A stretch of DNA of 64,000 nucleotides from Anticarsia gemmatalis (GCF_050436995.1 NC_134760.1:12542001-12606000); one strand, 5' to 3'. Positions 11,301 through 24,600 are shown, counted from the first letter of the stretch. Numbers and translations are program-made. Notes: generated from the letters alone by a model not told the origin.

Positions 11301-12953
11301 ATTAAAGTGGAGAATATGGTTTGATAACTAATATCTGACATGTTTCGTAGAATTTACTAAACTTTGTCAGAACGCCAGCTAGTACTCACTCGTGTGATAC
11401 ACATGTTTCAGGTAATAATTGGCTCTAAATCTTCAGTGACAGCGATCACAGATTTATTCATGCGAAAGGAATCCAATCAAATGTATATCGGTTTGTAAAT
11501 TGTAATATATTTGGACACGAAGTAATCATAACGCCAGATCGAATGATCGGCCGGAGTTGACCACCCCCTCACCCCCGCACCCTCCCCTCCCATCCCTATG
11601 AATAAAAATGAATGATCAGTCGTAGCGTTACAGAAATGAATGATGTCGGAGATGGCGGCTATTTCCCGTGCCCGCGCCATTTCCTGCACGCATCGATCAC
11701 GGCGCGCCCTGGCGGCACAACTGCGAACTTATCTGGATGACGCGACGTACAGATTGCACACGCGAACATTTTTGTATATGAGCACATTTGTTAGGTGGCG
11801 CGGAAATGACCGGGGGCCGGGCGGCGCGGCGAGTGGCGGCCAGTGGCGGCGACACTGCACATAACTCGATGTGCGCGCTGATTTCCGACCGGATCGTGCG
11901 AGGGTTTGTTTGTATGTTGTTTGACTGTTCGTGACAGTTGAGGATACGTGATGCTGTATTTAATGCTGAAAGAGAACATAACTACTTGTTTCGATCCACT
12001 ATCAGGAAAATCGTTATTGACTTTTTCAGTTGGAAAATTGGAAAATGCAGTCTGCAATAATGTCTGCAGGCCTTACCATGTCTCGGGCCACATAATAATA
12101 CATTATTTGCTTTGTTCTGATCACAAAATGTAGAACGTTTCAATTAAAGTGAGTAGAGGCATCATTGCGGCGGACATCAGTTGGGAGCTCGCCAGACATG
12201 TGGCTCGACTCAGACGCGCGGCTCTCGTTCCTCAGTAGACTGCGGCCACTAATTAATACAAACGTTTATATTTCTATGTACAACGTGAAGTAATACCTAC
12301 AAGTAAATTAGTGAATGACGCAAACTCATTAGTCCCGTTTCTTTGTGAGCGGGGCTCCCGGAAACAACTCTATTACCTAACACTATGTGACAAATGTTGT
12401 ATTCATTAAAATTACCTTTACTGTCGCGTAAAATCTAAATTTTACTTGTTCCTTCAATACTGGCTTAAAGTTTCATGGCCGGTTTCAGCGCCTTGTTCAT
12501 AACATTGCTATTATATGTCACTCGCACGCTTGTGTAACAAAATGTTTACTTAAAACGGAACCAGAGACCCGCCGGGCATTGTTGTAATGAGTAATTACTT
12601 AATATTATAGGAGTTTGATTGTTTAAATAGATGTCCGTCACTCAATCACGCCAAAATCACTAAACGGAGTAAGATAAAAAAGGTACATAGATAGTTTGTC
12701 TTTATGGCACATAATTTTCACTCCGGGAATTCTTTCACGCGGGCGAAAGCGCGGGTTAAAGCAAAGAACTTATGTATAGAATGATTTTATTATTTAAATT
12801 AGTTATCACATTTATTAAACAGATTTAGATTTAAGATCCCAATAAAATTATAAATAGATATTAGTTGAAAGTAGGTAATTGTTTATTGCGTTTTTACAGC
12901 GGCCAGCGAGCATTACACATGTTCCATTACAGATTAATGTGTGTGCTGTAATA

Positions 12954-12983
12954 TGTGTGTGTGTGCGTGTGTGTGTTTGTGTG
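12954..12983. repeat. Imperfect (GT)n microsatellite
   Basis: About 30 nt of TG/CG/TT dinucleotides, mostly GT. Confidence 0.8.
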
Positions 12984-14165
12984 CGATAAATAACAGTTCT
13001 ACTGGGTGCAGTTATTATCTGGACACTGTACACGTCGATAAAACCAAAAATACCTCCTGGCTGACCTACAGAATGTACCTCATGTACAGACAACAGAACA
13101 CACACACATTATTATCCAAGTTAGTTCTAGGAACAAGTGTGTGCATAATAAGGTCCCAGAATAACTAGTACTGGAGCGCTTCCTGAGAGTCTAACCTAAG
13201 TTGTTATGTTGTCATGAATTAAAACCAACTGCTTTTATCACGAATGTGGCAAATGTCGATGGTTGTTTTTAGGAACGTTTGGTACTAAGGCCAAGCAGAG
13301 AGACTTTCTTAGAAGAGGTATTTTGGAAGTTTTGTCTCTCTCACAACCTGCTATTTTTTTGGACAAGAATGTAATGGAGTTCTGAAATTATTCGTATTTA
13401 ATGCTCGTTATAGGTCAGACCGTACCACATGTATGGTTAGTATCAGAACAGAGCGGTGAGCGCGGCTCGTTGGCACAAACACTGTTCTTTACGAGCGTCA
13501 GTCACTCCGCTCTGTCGGTCACCTTCCGACCGTACACACAGACAGACAGACAGACATACAGACATACAGACACACAAACACACGCTGAACTAAAGGTGAA
13601 CTAATAAAGAACGTGTAATACTTGCGTCATTCCCTTCAATTAACTTCAAACGGGAACATAATGCTACTGCTACATACATATGTACATAGTATTAGGTAGT
13701 AAAATCTTGTTCTGTTATGTATTTACCTGCTTTTAGTCTCGGACAAATGAAAGCGAATGGATCTTAAAATAGAGTAACGTCTTTGCTTCTATGGCGTAGG
13801 TCAGGTAATGTTTGACCATGAAGTACTCGAACTAATGTAATCTCAATATTATCAGAGCATTTTAGAACATGCTGTGCGAATGCTGAAATGACTACTTTTC
13901 CTGATGCAGTCGTTATTCTGAGCTTCGGATTCTTCTTAGAATGAGGATATCATGTTCAAGGCCTACCCAGCTTTCTAAATGCGGGTTGAAGAAATGTATA
14001 TCTTGAGTAGACAAATCAACAATCGCAAATTATTGAAAAATCCACCTTAATTTACCTATTCCATGGAAACTTCCTAAGAATTTATGTACCTATGTATGTA
14101 CAAATGAATAAAAACGTCATCAGTCTTTTCATAAGCACAATGTAATTAGTCCCTCGCTGTTGCAG

Positions 14166-14358
14166 GTGGGATCCCCAGGCGTCACCGCTGGATGTGAGAT
14201 GGCTGCGCGCCAGGAAGGGCCGCGGCACCGCTGACCGGCCGCCGCGCGACGAGCAGAGACACGCAGAGACACGCAGCCCGCTTGGCACCGACACACGACA
14301 CATTAGCCCTGTATTTTCTGTTGCATTGTTGCACTGTTGCATAACAACGGGTTACTAG
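14166..14358 (+). other. Candidate exon (unassigned)
   Basis: A reasonable acceptor (CTCGCTGTTGCAG, ending at 14165) opens into a GC-rich block in AT-rich DNA. Frame 14167-14358 is open for 63 codons: WDPQASPLDVRWLRARKGRG, then TADRPPRDEQRHAETR, and on to TAG. The composition jump and the splice site argue for an exon. The late part looks less protein-like. No partner exon or family is recognised. Confidence 0.25.
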
Positions 14359-14803
14359 TCATTACCTATCAGCGGTCAATGGTCAGTCGATAGTTACTGC
14401 GCTCTTAATTCACATGTTCTAATTTAATGACTACTAAATTACATGTCGACGTAATGCGGACCAACAGATATCTCAATATTATATAGCAGGAATAAAACGA
14501 ATGTCGTCTTTTTGGTCTGAAATACGAGGTAGAGGAGTTTCCATAGATATCGAGTATTCTAATTTTTGTAAGTACTTATAGCGGATATTTGATAGCAACT
14601 CAAATATCTTCTACTTCTATAATTTAATACATTTTTGCCAGAGATCCGATTTAGATAAGATAGTAAAGTCTATAACGACTACAGAAAATAAATTATGTAT
14701 TTAAAGGATACTTCTTTTTTAAAGGATTCTTAGTTTTAAAACGTGATCTACATGACCAACTAAAACTATTAATTAAGACAACACATAATATATGTATATA
14801 GTA

Positions 14804-15606
14804 ACTAGCTGACCAGTGCAGCTCCGCTCACACTTCTTATTTTGATTTAATTCCGAGCATTGTCACATGATGAAGACGTCACGTGGTAGAATATTCCATG
14901 ATGAAGACGTCACATGGTAGAATATTCCATGATGAAGACGTCACATGGTAGAATTTTCCATGATGAAGACGTCACATGGTAGAATTTTCCACGATGAAGA
15001 CGTCACATGGTAGAATTTTCCACGATGAAGACGTCACATGGTAGAATTTTCCATGATGAAGACGTCACATGGTAGAATTTTCCACGATGAAGACGTCACA
15101 TGGTAGAATTTTCCACGATGAAGACGTCACATGGTAGAATTTTCCACGATGAAGACGTCACATGGTAGAATTTTCCATGATGAAGACGTCACATGGTAGA
15201 ATTTTCCACGATGAAGACGTCACATGGTAGAATTTTCCACGATGAAGACGTCACATGGTAGAATTTTCCACGATGAAGACGTCACATGGTAGAATTTTCC
15301 ATGATGAAGACGTCACATGGTAGAATTTTCCATGATGAAGAGGTCACGTGCTAGAATTTTCCATGATGAAGACGTCACATGGTAGAATTGTCATGGTAAT
15401 ATTTTTGAAATTTTTCCCCTTTTTTGTAACATTAATTACTGATACTCTGCTCCTTTTGGTCGTAGCGTGATGATATATAGCCTATGTCCTTTCTCGAGTA
15501 TCAAAATATCTCCATACCAAATTTCATGCAAATTGGTTCAGTTGTTTAGGCGTGATTGAGTAGCAGACAGACAGAGTTACTTTCGCATTTATAATATTAG
15601 TATGGA
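14804..15606 (-). mobile_element. Helitron-like element carrying a 31-bp minisatellite
   Basis: On minus it starts TCCATACTAATATTATAAAT at 15606, continues with 'GGTATGGAGATATTTTGATA' and 'GGACATAGGCTATATATCAT', and ends GGTCAGCTAGT at 14804. It therefore has both the TC 5' end and the CTAGT 3' end of Helitrons. The interior is replaced by or expanded into the tandem array at 14867-15393. Minisatellites inside lepidopteran Helitron-like elements are a known pattern. No coding capacity. Confidence 0.68.
14867..15393 (+). repeat. 17-copy, 31-bp minisatellite
   Basis: Seventeen head-to-tail 31-bp units start at 14867 and every 31 bases to 15363. The unit is ATGATGAAGACGTCACATGG followed by TAGAATTTTCC. 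The main variation is at unit base 2 (T or C). Units 1-4, 7, 11 and 15-17 have T; 5-6, 8-10 and 12-14 have C. Edge units differ more: unit 1 has CACGTGG, unit 16 AGGTCACGTGC, and unit 17 ends ATTGTCA. Every unit except 16 holds AGACGTCAC, one base off a cAMP-response-type TGACGTCA site. There are no spacers, so it is not CRISPR. Confidence 0.97.
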
Positions 15607-16310
15607 TGAGTCTTATTACTAGTACATTGTTAAGACTGTACAACAGCAATAATTGTCGTTATGTAACAATGGTGGGTGGTGTTAACATTCTCACTGTTAC
15701 GCACACAGATGCGTAACTGTCTTTTTAGACTAGCTGGTGGCAGGTGACTAGTCGCTAGTCGCTTCCGAGTCTACTGACCAACGTGAATGAACACCCACTC
15801 GACCACTACCCATTCATACTCCTGCACCTAGTTTAGACTAGTTACTGTTGTTAAGCGAGCATTTACACGACTTTAGAACATTGTAGATTGCGTAAATTGT
15901 TCTAGATTTTATTCAATGTTCTGTTTGTGAGGTGCGTTCTTACAGAAGTTCATTACTTTAAAGAGTGTTTGATCTACTAGTTTTGATTCATGAATTTGAC
16001 TACGTAAATAAACTCGTCTAAGAATATCCAATTTTGGAAATAAACCCAGAATCACCTAATTAACCATGATAGACTTACGAAAACATTATGAATTGTCCAC
16101 AGGAAAATATATGCTATTGTTTCCATAGGTTTATATATATGCTTGTTATATGTACAGACATAGATTCTTATATGCAAGCATGATTGTATCCAAGTTGCCC
16201 GCTTTAACCAGATAGGTTATAAGGACATAATTACTAATATTACAGTAATAGCCCGCGATTATATCGCTCCAACGTGGAAATTACCCAGTTTTTGTCCAAC
16301 ATTCAAACAT

Positions 16311-16352
16311 GTGTGTGTATGTGTGTGTGTGTTTGTGTGTGTGGGTGTGTGT
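16311..16352. repeat. (GT)n microsatellite
   Basis: GT repeat with a few A, T and G interruptions. Confidence 0.85.
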
Positions 16353-16839
16353 AATTGATATGACTTTGTGGTGGAGATGTTCATACAGCATCTGTATGTA
16401 TGTATGTGTGATGTGATAACGATCTCAAGTTAATTGTATCTTGACGTAGCGAACGTTTTTAGCCTGTCGTATGTTCTAGATGCTAACAACGAGAATAAAC
16501 GTTCATACTGCTTCTATTAAAAGGTCACATGTCAGCTGCACTTTGATTAATCGTTCTGGATGGCAACAGTCGCAAGTCTAAGGTTTAAGTTGTTTCTAGA
16601 TCAAATCTAACTTTATCAAAGGAAGTAATTTCATGAAGAATGTACGAGCAATTTTAGACTGATTATTTTGAATTATCACATATTTAATTTCACTTTCATT
16701 TTTAATGCATTTTCATGAAAAGTGTTGGTTAAAACGAGTTCGCTGCTCGCTCGCAGTGAGACCTTCAGTTTTACAGCTAATAAATCACGGCATGTCCAGC
16801 GATAATTCAATTTAGTGGCGAAAACCGGCGATTGCGCTG

Positions 16840-16937
16840 CGATAGTTTGGAATAGCGGGCGATAGTGTGTCGATAGTGGCGAATATCGCTTCGTCGGCGA
16901 GCGGCGCGCTCCGGCCCGCTTTACGAGCGCACTATCG
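16840..16937. promoter_or_regulatory. Cluster of CGATA/TATCG words
   Basis: CGATA occurs at 16840-16844, 16860-16864 and 16871-16875, and TATCG at 16884-16888 and 16933-16937, within about 100 bp of GC-richer DNA. In Drosophila, clusters of CGATA bind the insulator protein BEAF-32; whether a moth has an equivalent is unknown to me. This is only a word cluster. Confidence 0.2.
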
Positions 16938-18570
16938 TTCTCTGATTGCGTTTTATGGCCCGCTTTAAAACATTATCTGGGAATTGATAAACGTAATGTG
17001 GGCTTTCTGACTCAAATAGTGGCTCGCTCTGCGTTTTCAGCGGGTACTTGCACAATGTTACATAAAAGTCTGCAGTAATCCTTGCTGTGGCTGCTAAATT
17101 CAACTTATACATATTTTTGTTCTAAAGTACTTGGACGGCTAGATTGTACTTGTTCACTGCCACGCCCACATCATATTGAAATCTAAAAGGCGAGCTCTTT
17201 TAAACTTTCTTTTGAATCTGTCTGACTGCATTTGAAACTTATCTAAATCTATTAATTCTCATCTCGGTATAGTGTAAGTAGTGTGTGCCTCACGTCCTGC
17301 ACCAGCGGCCGGCATGTTTCAGTCCTGAACCGGCAACGTAACAGGGTGCTCTGATAACCGGAGCCGCCCTGCATACTAATTACTCGCCGCTCGAGGCTCG
17401 GGGCCACGGAGCCGACATCATTACGAGCCAGCGTCCCGCGGCTAATGGACCAACTTACCGCGCATATATTGCACGTGATGCTTCGGTATGTTTACTAGCT
17501 GATAGGACGCAAGGATTAAACTCTATCCCCGAAACTGTCTTTGTTATTTCCATGGATTAGTAGGTAGTTAACATACATACATAAAATCGCGTCATCCTCC
17601 TATAAGGGTAGGTAGAGAACTGAGAACGCCACTTGGTAGTTAACCTTGAGTCAAAATAAGGAGAAAAAATTAGCAGTATCTGTATTAACTTAGCTGTACA
17701 TGCAAGTTCATCTTTAAACATTACATGAAAATAAAAGTAAGTGATTGATCTCTGCTATGGTAGGTATGGTTTATCGTGGAACACGGGCGCCAAGGTTACT
17801 TACCTCGGGGTGAGTGCAAGTGGCTACGAGTGCCTCATTTACAAATGAGGTAAAGCAGCCAGAAGTAAGTGGCGCACTGATTTATCCTCTACGATCACAT
17901 TACCGACGAGTGCGGGGGGCGGGTCGAGGGGGCGGCGGGAGGGGGGGCAGGCACCGACAGATGGTGTTTTCCTCAATTTCCATCGCTGAGAAGAAAGTCC
18001 ATTAACAAAAAGCCAAGATTTATTCCTCTGCTTAATTTACTAATCGTATATTTGAAAAGTTCGTATATCACGTTAATGTGCTATTATTTTTGTTCACAAT
18101 GAGTCGTAGTCGTTCGTTTATTTGTGCGATCGTAATAATAATAATATGTCGCCTCAGTGTCGCGCGTTGTTCCGCGACAACCATGTTCTACTCTCTTTGT
18201 CTGTGTATGTACATATGTGGTTTCCTCTGTTATGCTCGAGCTAATTTAAGACAGAATCAGTTAGAAAATGCTCCTCCCTTAACTCCCTTACATCGCCATA
18301 CAGCGTCCTCTGAAATAGATGGATCTCTTTTGAGTTATACTGTATTTTACTCACTTAAGATTACTACTGAAAACCAGATATCTTGGTTATAATACTAATT
18401 CTTCCTGGTGAACGTACCTATCTATTAATACGGTACACATAATCATATTCATATGTTTTATGTAATGTCAACGTTAAATAATGTTCACTAATAATTTGTC
18501 TTGATTCTCAGTAAATTTATAAAAACTGTACATTTTTGTGTGACAGTTGACATGTTGACCGCTGCCCGCA

Positions 18571-18621
18571 GCTCGCCGGTGCGTGGCTGCCAACGCGTGG
18601 TGCTGCCACCTGGCGGCGAGC
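18571..18621 (+). other. GC-rich hairpin
   Basis: GCTCGCCG at the left end pairs with CGGCGAGC at the right. A 4/4 internal loop, GTGGC/GCCAC, and a loop containing CCA..TGG follow. Total length is 51 nt. It could be a structured RNA or a chance GC hairpin. The immediately preceding TGCCCGCAG also resembles a splice acceptor. Confidence 0.3.
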
Positions 18622-21600
18622 CAAACACTCACTCATACAATGAAGCTACTTTATAAGTAACGCTGTAATGCTGTAATATTTGTAGTAGGTACCGTTGGCA
18701 TCAGATCTATGTGAACGTGTCACTCGGGTCCCGTGTAATGTATCGCTGGCAATCATGTAACTTCTAGTTTCATAATGTGATTATGTTTGACACGTGCCGT
18801 TGTTAAGGAAGCTACTCATTACAAAGAGACTAAGAAAATCTGATGATGATGAAGCAAGATCGATAGGCTACTAAGTTACTAGACTGCTAGAGGAACTCTA
18901 TGTGTGACCTGTGCTTAAAATCTGGAAATAATCTGTATAATGAATTGCATGACTGCAATTATTTCGTATGGCACATTCACTTGTCGAAGATTGCACTACC
19001 GAATGAAAGCTTAGATCTTGCATTGTATAGAAGTAACAAACATACAAACATAAAATTAAATGGAACATATAATTTGGCAGTGATGTGAGCCGCGGTGTCT
19101 GATGTGAGTGGTGCGCTCACCGCTCGTTGCGGCACGCGCCAGCTCCTCGCCTGTTACCCTTGTCTTTATGAGCGCGATGCTAATTAACAAATGGCAACAT
19201 TTTACTTATATTTATGTTAGTGGAGATTGCAGACCTCATAGTCATGGAGCCAAAGTCTTAATCCTTTAACCCATTATTGTACGTTTGCTGGAAAAGAATG
19301 GAAAAGTCACTTAATTTTTTCAGACATTCTGGAAGCAGAAGCGACCAAAATCTGATCGGAAATTATACAAGAAAGGTAATATTGTTAAGTATTCTTCAAT
19401 TTCGTAGCTCATGTTCCAGCACTCTGACAATATAGAGTCCACTTGCATTTGACTGTCCTGTCAAAGTCCTCCCTCCCCTCTCCCTCCGTGACGCTGACGT
19501 AAGTCTTGCCATGCCGTCCATCAGCGCGTGCAGCAGTGACCGCTGACGACTATGAGTAATTACACGCGACCACTAATTAGGGGAAAGCTTATTTTGGAAC
19601 AAAGGAAAGCGTCAACGGGTTGGAAAGTTCCGCGCGGATTTGAACCACACCCAATAAATATTTGAGACTGTGATGTCAGTACTCAGATGGTTTTGGCTTT
19701 TTCTAGTAAACTACTGTAAAGTTAACATTTATATAATAATACATATACACTTTATGAAAATGAACATGTTGGTTAAAGAGGCCACTAGCGGCCACCATCT
19801 AAATGTTGGCTCCAAAATACAGCAATAAAAACGCATAAAACGTTGCTCAAATGTATTTAATTTATAGTGTTAATGGTAAATCAAGGAAACCCGACCGAGT
19901 TATTGCAGTGGATTCCTTCTAACTGGTACTAACTACTATAACTCTCGTGAGTCAACCGCTCGGCAGCTGTTGTAAACAAAAAACGCATTTCCACGTCGAG
20001 CATGATCGTAAGAAAATATCTCTTCTCACGAATATTATAGCACAAACAAAAACGTAGGATTTATTGTGTGTTCCGCGACACGCGCAGCTGATGCACATTG
20101 TTCTTATATCCCAACCGATGTACCAACGAATAACACTCTACTTTGTAACATACACTTATACGTGTAACAGGGAATATGCTATGAAGGGTGTTTGTATTAG
20201 ATTTTATTAGAAATCAAAAAATAGTCTTATCTCCATAGATAAATATTGTCCTTTCTGAATTTTAAAATAATGCATTTGTTAAACTTCATTATATTGATCT
20301 ACATATTATTATATAGGAATATATGAAAATTTGTATAGAAATAAGTTTGGTCGTCTGTATGACATACTTGCGATAAATCCAAAATTCAAACGTATGTGAT
20401 CGTCACAAGGTATTTGTGTAAGAAAACAAACAACAGGTGAGCATAAGAAAAACGTTCTCCCTTCAGCCTAAGCCCTTCGGTCCTTCCGAAGCTCGTAAAA
20501 GACGCATAGCCGTGGGCGGTGGCCGGCGTGCCTCAGGGGAGCGCTCATAGCCCCGTCACGCCGACAGCGCGCAGAACTACCAGTCTACTGGGATACAGAG
20601 TGATTTGATCGTTTCATTTCGACGAGAGCTTCACCCATTTATGACACGCGATACACTGTTTGTTTCTACATCAAAAATATATCGATCTGAAAGTTTTGTA
20701 CATTTGTAAAAAGTTTTAGACTGTTTCACCAAAAAAATTCAACCAAAAGTGATATGTAAGTGATATGGAAGGGAACTGCACTAAATAGACTAAGAGAATA
20801 CCGCTATGCAGCGTAGCATCTGCAAAGGAACGCTCTAGAGATACTACGCTGAGAATCGACGAGAAACGCTGAGTGAACTCGCAGTATAGTGTGCTACTTG
20901 TACTTTCTACATTTTGAAGGACATCTCAACATAGTTTTTCTGTCGTTACCTGCATACTGTAAGCTGGTCGAGCAATATCAGTAGGATTACTTGTATCGGC
21001 GGCTAAGCTGGGCTTACTGCGCAGAGGGCCGCGGTCCGCCCTTTTGTCCGAGCCCTCGTTCCACCACCTAACGTTCAGACCTTCGCAGGCTTCGTAGCTC
21101 AGGCTAACATCATGCCGGTATACGCCTCAGTGATAAGCAGGGGGTACAAATTTCAGTTCAACCTTAGATTTGAAATTGCCTCTATACTTATATATTTCTT
21201 AAATTAACTAGTATTAGTCAGCGGGAGGCTTCCCGTCTATGGCGGAGGTTGATAGTTTGATATAACACCAACACAGCAACACAGCAACACAGCGACACAT
21301 AAGCCTTCTATAGACTTAAGTTATTAGCAAGTTGTGCGAACCAAACCGTTGCTAACCGAACACAAATTAACGTTGCGACCTAACTTGACTGCCGGCATCC
21401 CTGTCAAATTTACCCTCGCCAAATATTACAATACTACCTTCAGGCCGATATCAACCATATGACTTGTAAGATAAAGTTGTGTTTCGTGTGTTAGGAATGT
21501 GGAAAGTTGTCGGATGAATTAATCCGACCAATTTAGATTGGTGGATGTCTGTGGTTGGTTGGTAGCGGTAGTGTAGCACTCTCATCTGATCAACTTGGAA

Positions 21601-24600
21601 TTTTGTTTGTGTACCGTCATTATTCGTAGACCCTCTCGATATTATCTGCTGATATCGTACGAATACAGATTACAGCATCATGCTCGTGCCCTCGAGGGTT
21701 CAAGGGAAGGCGCCAACTTACATACATACATAATGTAAACAATCAACGAGTTTAATCATTTTCAGGGCGGGTCAGTGTTGTGATAGGAGAGTGCTGTGCG
21801 CGTATGTTGCTACTTCTGAAGACATATCGAATATCAGTTTGAGTAATTACAAAGATAACGAATTTTGGATATTAATGAATTTTAAATAATCTCCAAATCT
21901 ATGCATTAATCTAGCAGCGGTGCTGTAGTAACAGTGAGTGAAGGTAAGTGACACGCTGGCACATTGGCACGGTGACAGTGCAGGGCGGGTGCAGGTGCCG
22001 ACTGCGGCCGACACATAGCGACGTCAATGACTTCTTCTGAAAACTATGAGGAAAATTCTCGTTATTTTCTCACTGAATTCGATTCTTACCTATGTAGCTA
22101 CAGTTCCGTTTCGTTGGCTTTCATAAGCCGAATAAAGTAATCAATAATAATCAAAAGGTAGAGCCCAATTTATTAAAGTGCAGTACAAATACGCGGTGAG
22201 CGAGTGTTCGACATGTTGGCGGTCAGTGGTGGGTGGACGTGAGTTCATGTGACGTTGTTTGTCTCACCTGACCTTTCCACAGCGACCACTACTCCTGCTT
22301 TATTTAACCTTCGACAGTTTATCGACGAAGGAGTGAAACTTTCCGTGAGTCGTGTTATAGCAACGATGTGTAACGCAATAACAAGTGGTTAGTACGTGTG
22401 AAGTGGGTTCAGTCCCCTGGCGGAGGTCTTCCATGTAACGGGAGTGAGGTCGAGAGCCGCGGCCATGACACCAGCCCTCGAGGGACGACCTCCAGGCACC
22501 GGCGGCGGTGTGTGCTCCCTTTAACGTGTACGGAACCACTCCGGCTGTAATTAAAGTATATGAGAGAGAGTGAATTATTGACCGGCTGCCAAATGTGAGG
22601 AGTCGCGGGAGGAGGCGGCACGTGGAGCTGTTGCAGACTATCACTGACACGTGCCGATCTTTAGTAATTTCATAAATATGACTGCATGTATGTTGTCTTG
22701 GGTAGGAAATATTGCATCACCTGCATCGGTGACAAAAAATTAATGTCATGTTGAGTCTCTAATTTAATTTGTGTCTAATAATATAGCTTTGTTTAAGGCA
22801 AATTTTCCTATTACTCAAATTCCTGCAAGTTCAATTAACGTCACAGCACTTCGCCGCGGGCTCCTCTCTGTCTCCACATGACAACATGTATTGTGAGTTG
22901 ACCGCAAGCTGTCAGGTACTGTCTGTACACTCCATATACAGACGCGAGCACAGACACTGTTCACTTGTACGTTCACGTTGTGGAGCGCGGAGCAAAAACC
23001 TTGCCATTGTTGAACACGCTCGTTATGAACAAGGATCATTTAGTTAAGATCATCGTGTGAAGATTAGATAATCATCTGACGAGCGAGCGTCGTGTTTCTA
23101 TTCTGTAGTCCAATGTTTATTCAAAATTATTTCAAGGAAGAGTTTTTGTACGATGATAATATAACTCTCTCTATTATTTCCTCCGGGGAAAACCAAGAAA
23201 TATGTGAGTTTATTTTTACTCGTACCGCATTTTTCAACAAAATTTGTCACAAACGTAGCCAACAAGGAGTACAAGACGTTTTATTCCAGAATAAAGTTCT
23301 CTAGGGAACGATATTTCTGTGAAACAAGTAAAGCCGTTGGCAAAGAGTAGTATCTGTTGTAGCTAGTGTATCATGTTACAATAATGTAAGGTTCCGTGCC
23401 AATAAAGTTGTTCGTCGTCTCGCTGGCAACAGCGACGGCGACGCGCCACACAAAGAAACTGCTTTTAAACAAATTGTCAGTTCAACAATTATGCTAAAAT
23501 ATTGTATTACGGTGGCATCCTTAAATCGTCGCTTGCGTCATATTTTATTTATGTGCTGGACGCACGCGACCCCGAGTCACTTGAACATTAACCTTAGATA
23601 GAGTAATGTAAGGTTTAAATTAGCGGTGGTCGGTACTGAAGGTGGTTTGCGCAGACCGACTGGCGCGGTACAGATTGAATGACGCGCGGGGCACCGCTCC
23701 AATCACTATGTGCTCATTACGTACCTGGCAACCAAATATAAATATCCACTGTTAATATGTCACTGTCTACGTATATTATATACCCTCTACCCTGTCTCAT
23801 GTGGATGGTAATCAACTTATAAAATTAAAAGTAAACAGGGTGTAAGAAGGGCTTTTGCTCGACTACAACAAATAATGAAATTTAGCAAATGCCGGTGGTA
23901 ACATGATGCTCATCTTATACAGACAGGTCAAGGACTAACAGACTACTTGTCTCAGACATGTCACAAATTACTAGTCTGATAGTGTTCCTATGTGCGAGTA
24001 TAACTGGCTATCAGTTGCCAGTAGGTAGAGCTAACTACCTCTAGTAACTGGTAGGTAGATGCAGTAACTGGTAGTGACCGGTTCTGTGAGGGGCGTGAGG
24101 GCTATTTCAGTGTGCAAGTGGGTCGCTGCGCCGCGCTGGTACTGCACTCCAACAATCTATCCAATCATTATTATTGGTGTTGTATATGTAAAACCGCATC
24201 GCACTATATAGAGGTTCAGGTTCATGAAAATTGTTTCCAGATAAAGTGTAGAACCATTTAAACTATCATGAAGCAGAAATATAATACGTAGGTACCTTCG
24301 GCCAGCAGATTTTCGGAGACATGAATTACAAATCATCTAATTCGTAACCATTAACCATCCCTTAATAAGTTAGATTTGATTTCTTTCCAGCTAGTGTCTG
24401 CTTTTGATCGTAGCTAAATATCTCGGCAGCAGAGTGGCAGAGTATATAATGTTAAATACTACTTCATTTATCTCAAACCTTTCAACAACCAACAATGGTG
24501 ACAAAAAAAAATTTAGACACACTTTCCACGACTAGCCCTTGTCTGACTTACCTGAATAGCAATGGAAAGTCTTCAAATATAAATGATACTACATAAACGA

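Larger units (their letters stand above)
7208..14165. other. Gene-poor region, left part of the desert
   Basis: No confident exon in about 7 kb. Separate entries cover the GC-rich promoter-like segment at 7741-7925, a SINE at 8205-8330 and a GT microsatellite at 12954-12983. Also visible: a C-run island at 11566-11600; GAGATGGCGGC at 11650-11659, which matches the YY1/Pho core; repeated AACTCCGC words at 10520-10570; and a (CAGA)n-like patch at 13537-13575. Homeodomain-like words such as GCATAATTATG (11123-11133) stand in otherwise GC-containing blocks and could be conserved regulatory DNA. Confidence 0.4.
15607..23416. other. Gene-poor region before the 3.8-kb array
   Basis: No confident exon in about 7.8 kb. 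Separate entries cover a GT microsatellite (16311-16352), a CGATA cluster (16840-16937) and a GC-rich hairpin (18571-18621). A G-run island lies at 17911-17950. A short (CAACACAGC)n-like tract lies at 21269-21296. Open frames such as those at 18078-18392 and 22300-22650 look fortuitous. Confidence 0.4.

Noticed and set aside
14867..15393. CRISPR-like direct repeats
   Set aside because: Units are contiguous with no unique spacers, in a eukaryotic transposon context.
18078..18392. 104-codon plus-strand frame with a hydrophobic start
   Set aside because: It suggests a signal peptide at first (LLFLFTMSRSRSFICAIVII), but the body is low-information and Cys/Tyr scattered, with no promoter or stop-proximal poly(A) context. 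It is most likely chance.
22300..22650. 116-codon minus-strand frame
   Set aside because: No family motif, an overlapping competing frame, and no flanking splice or promoter signals.
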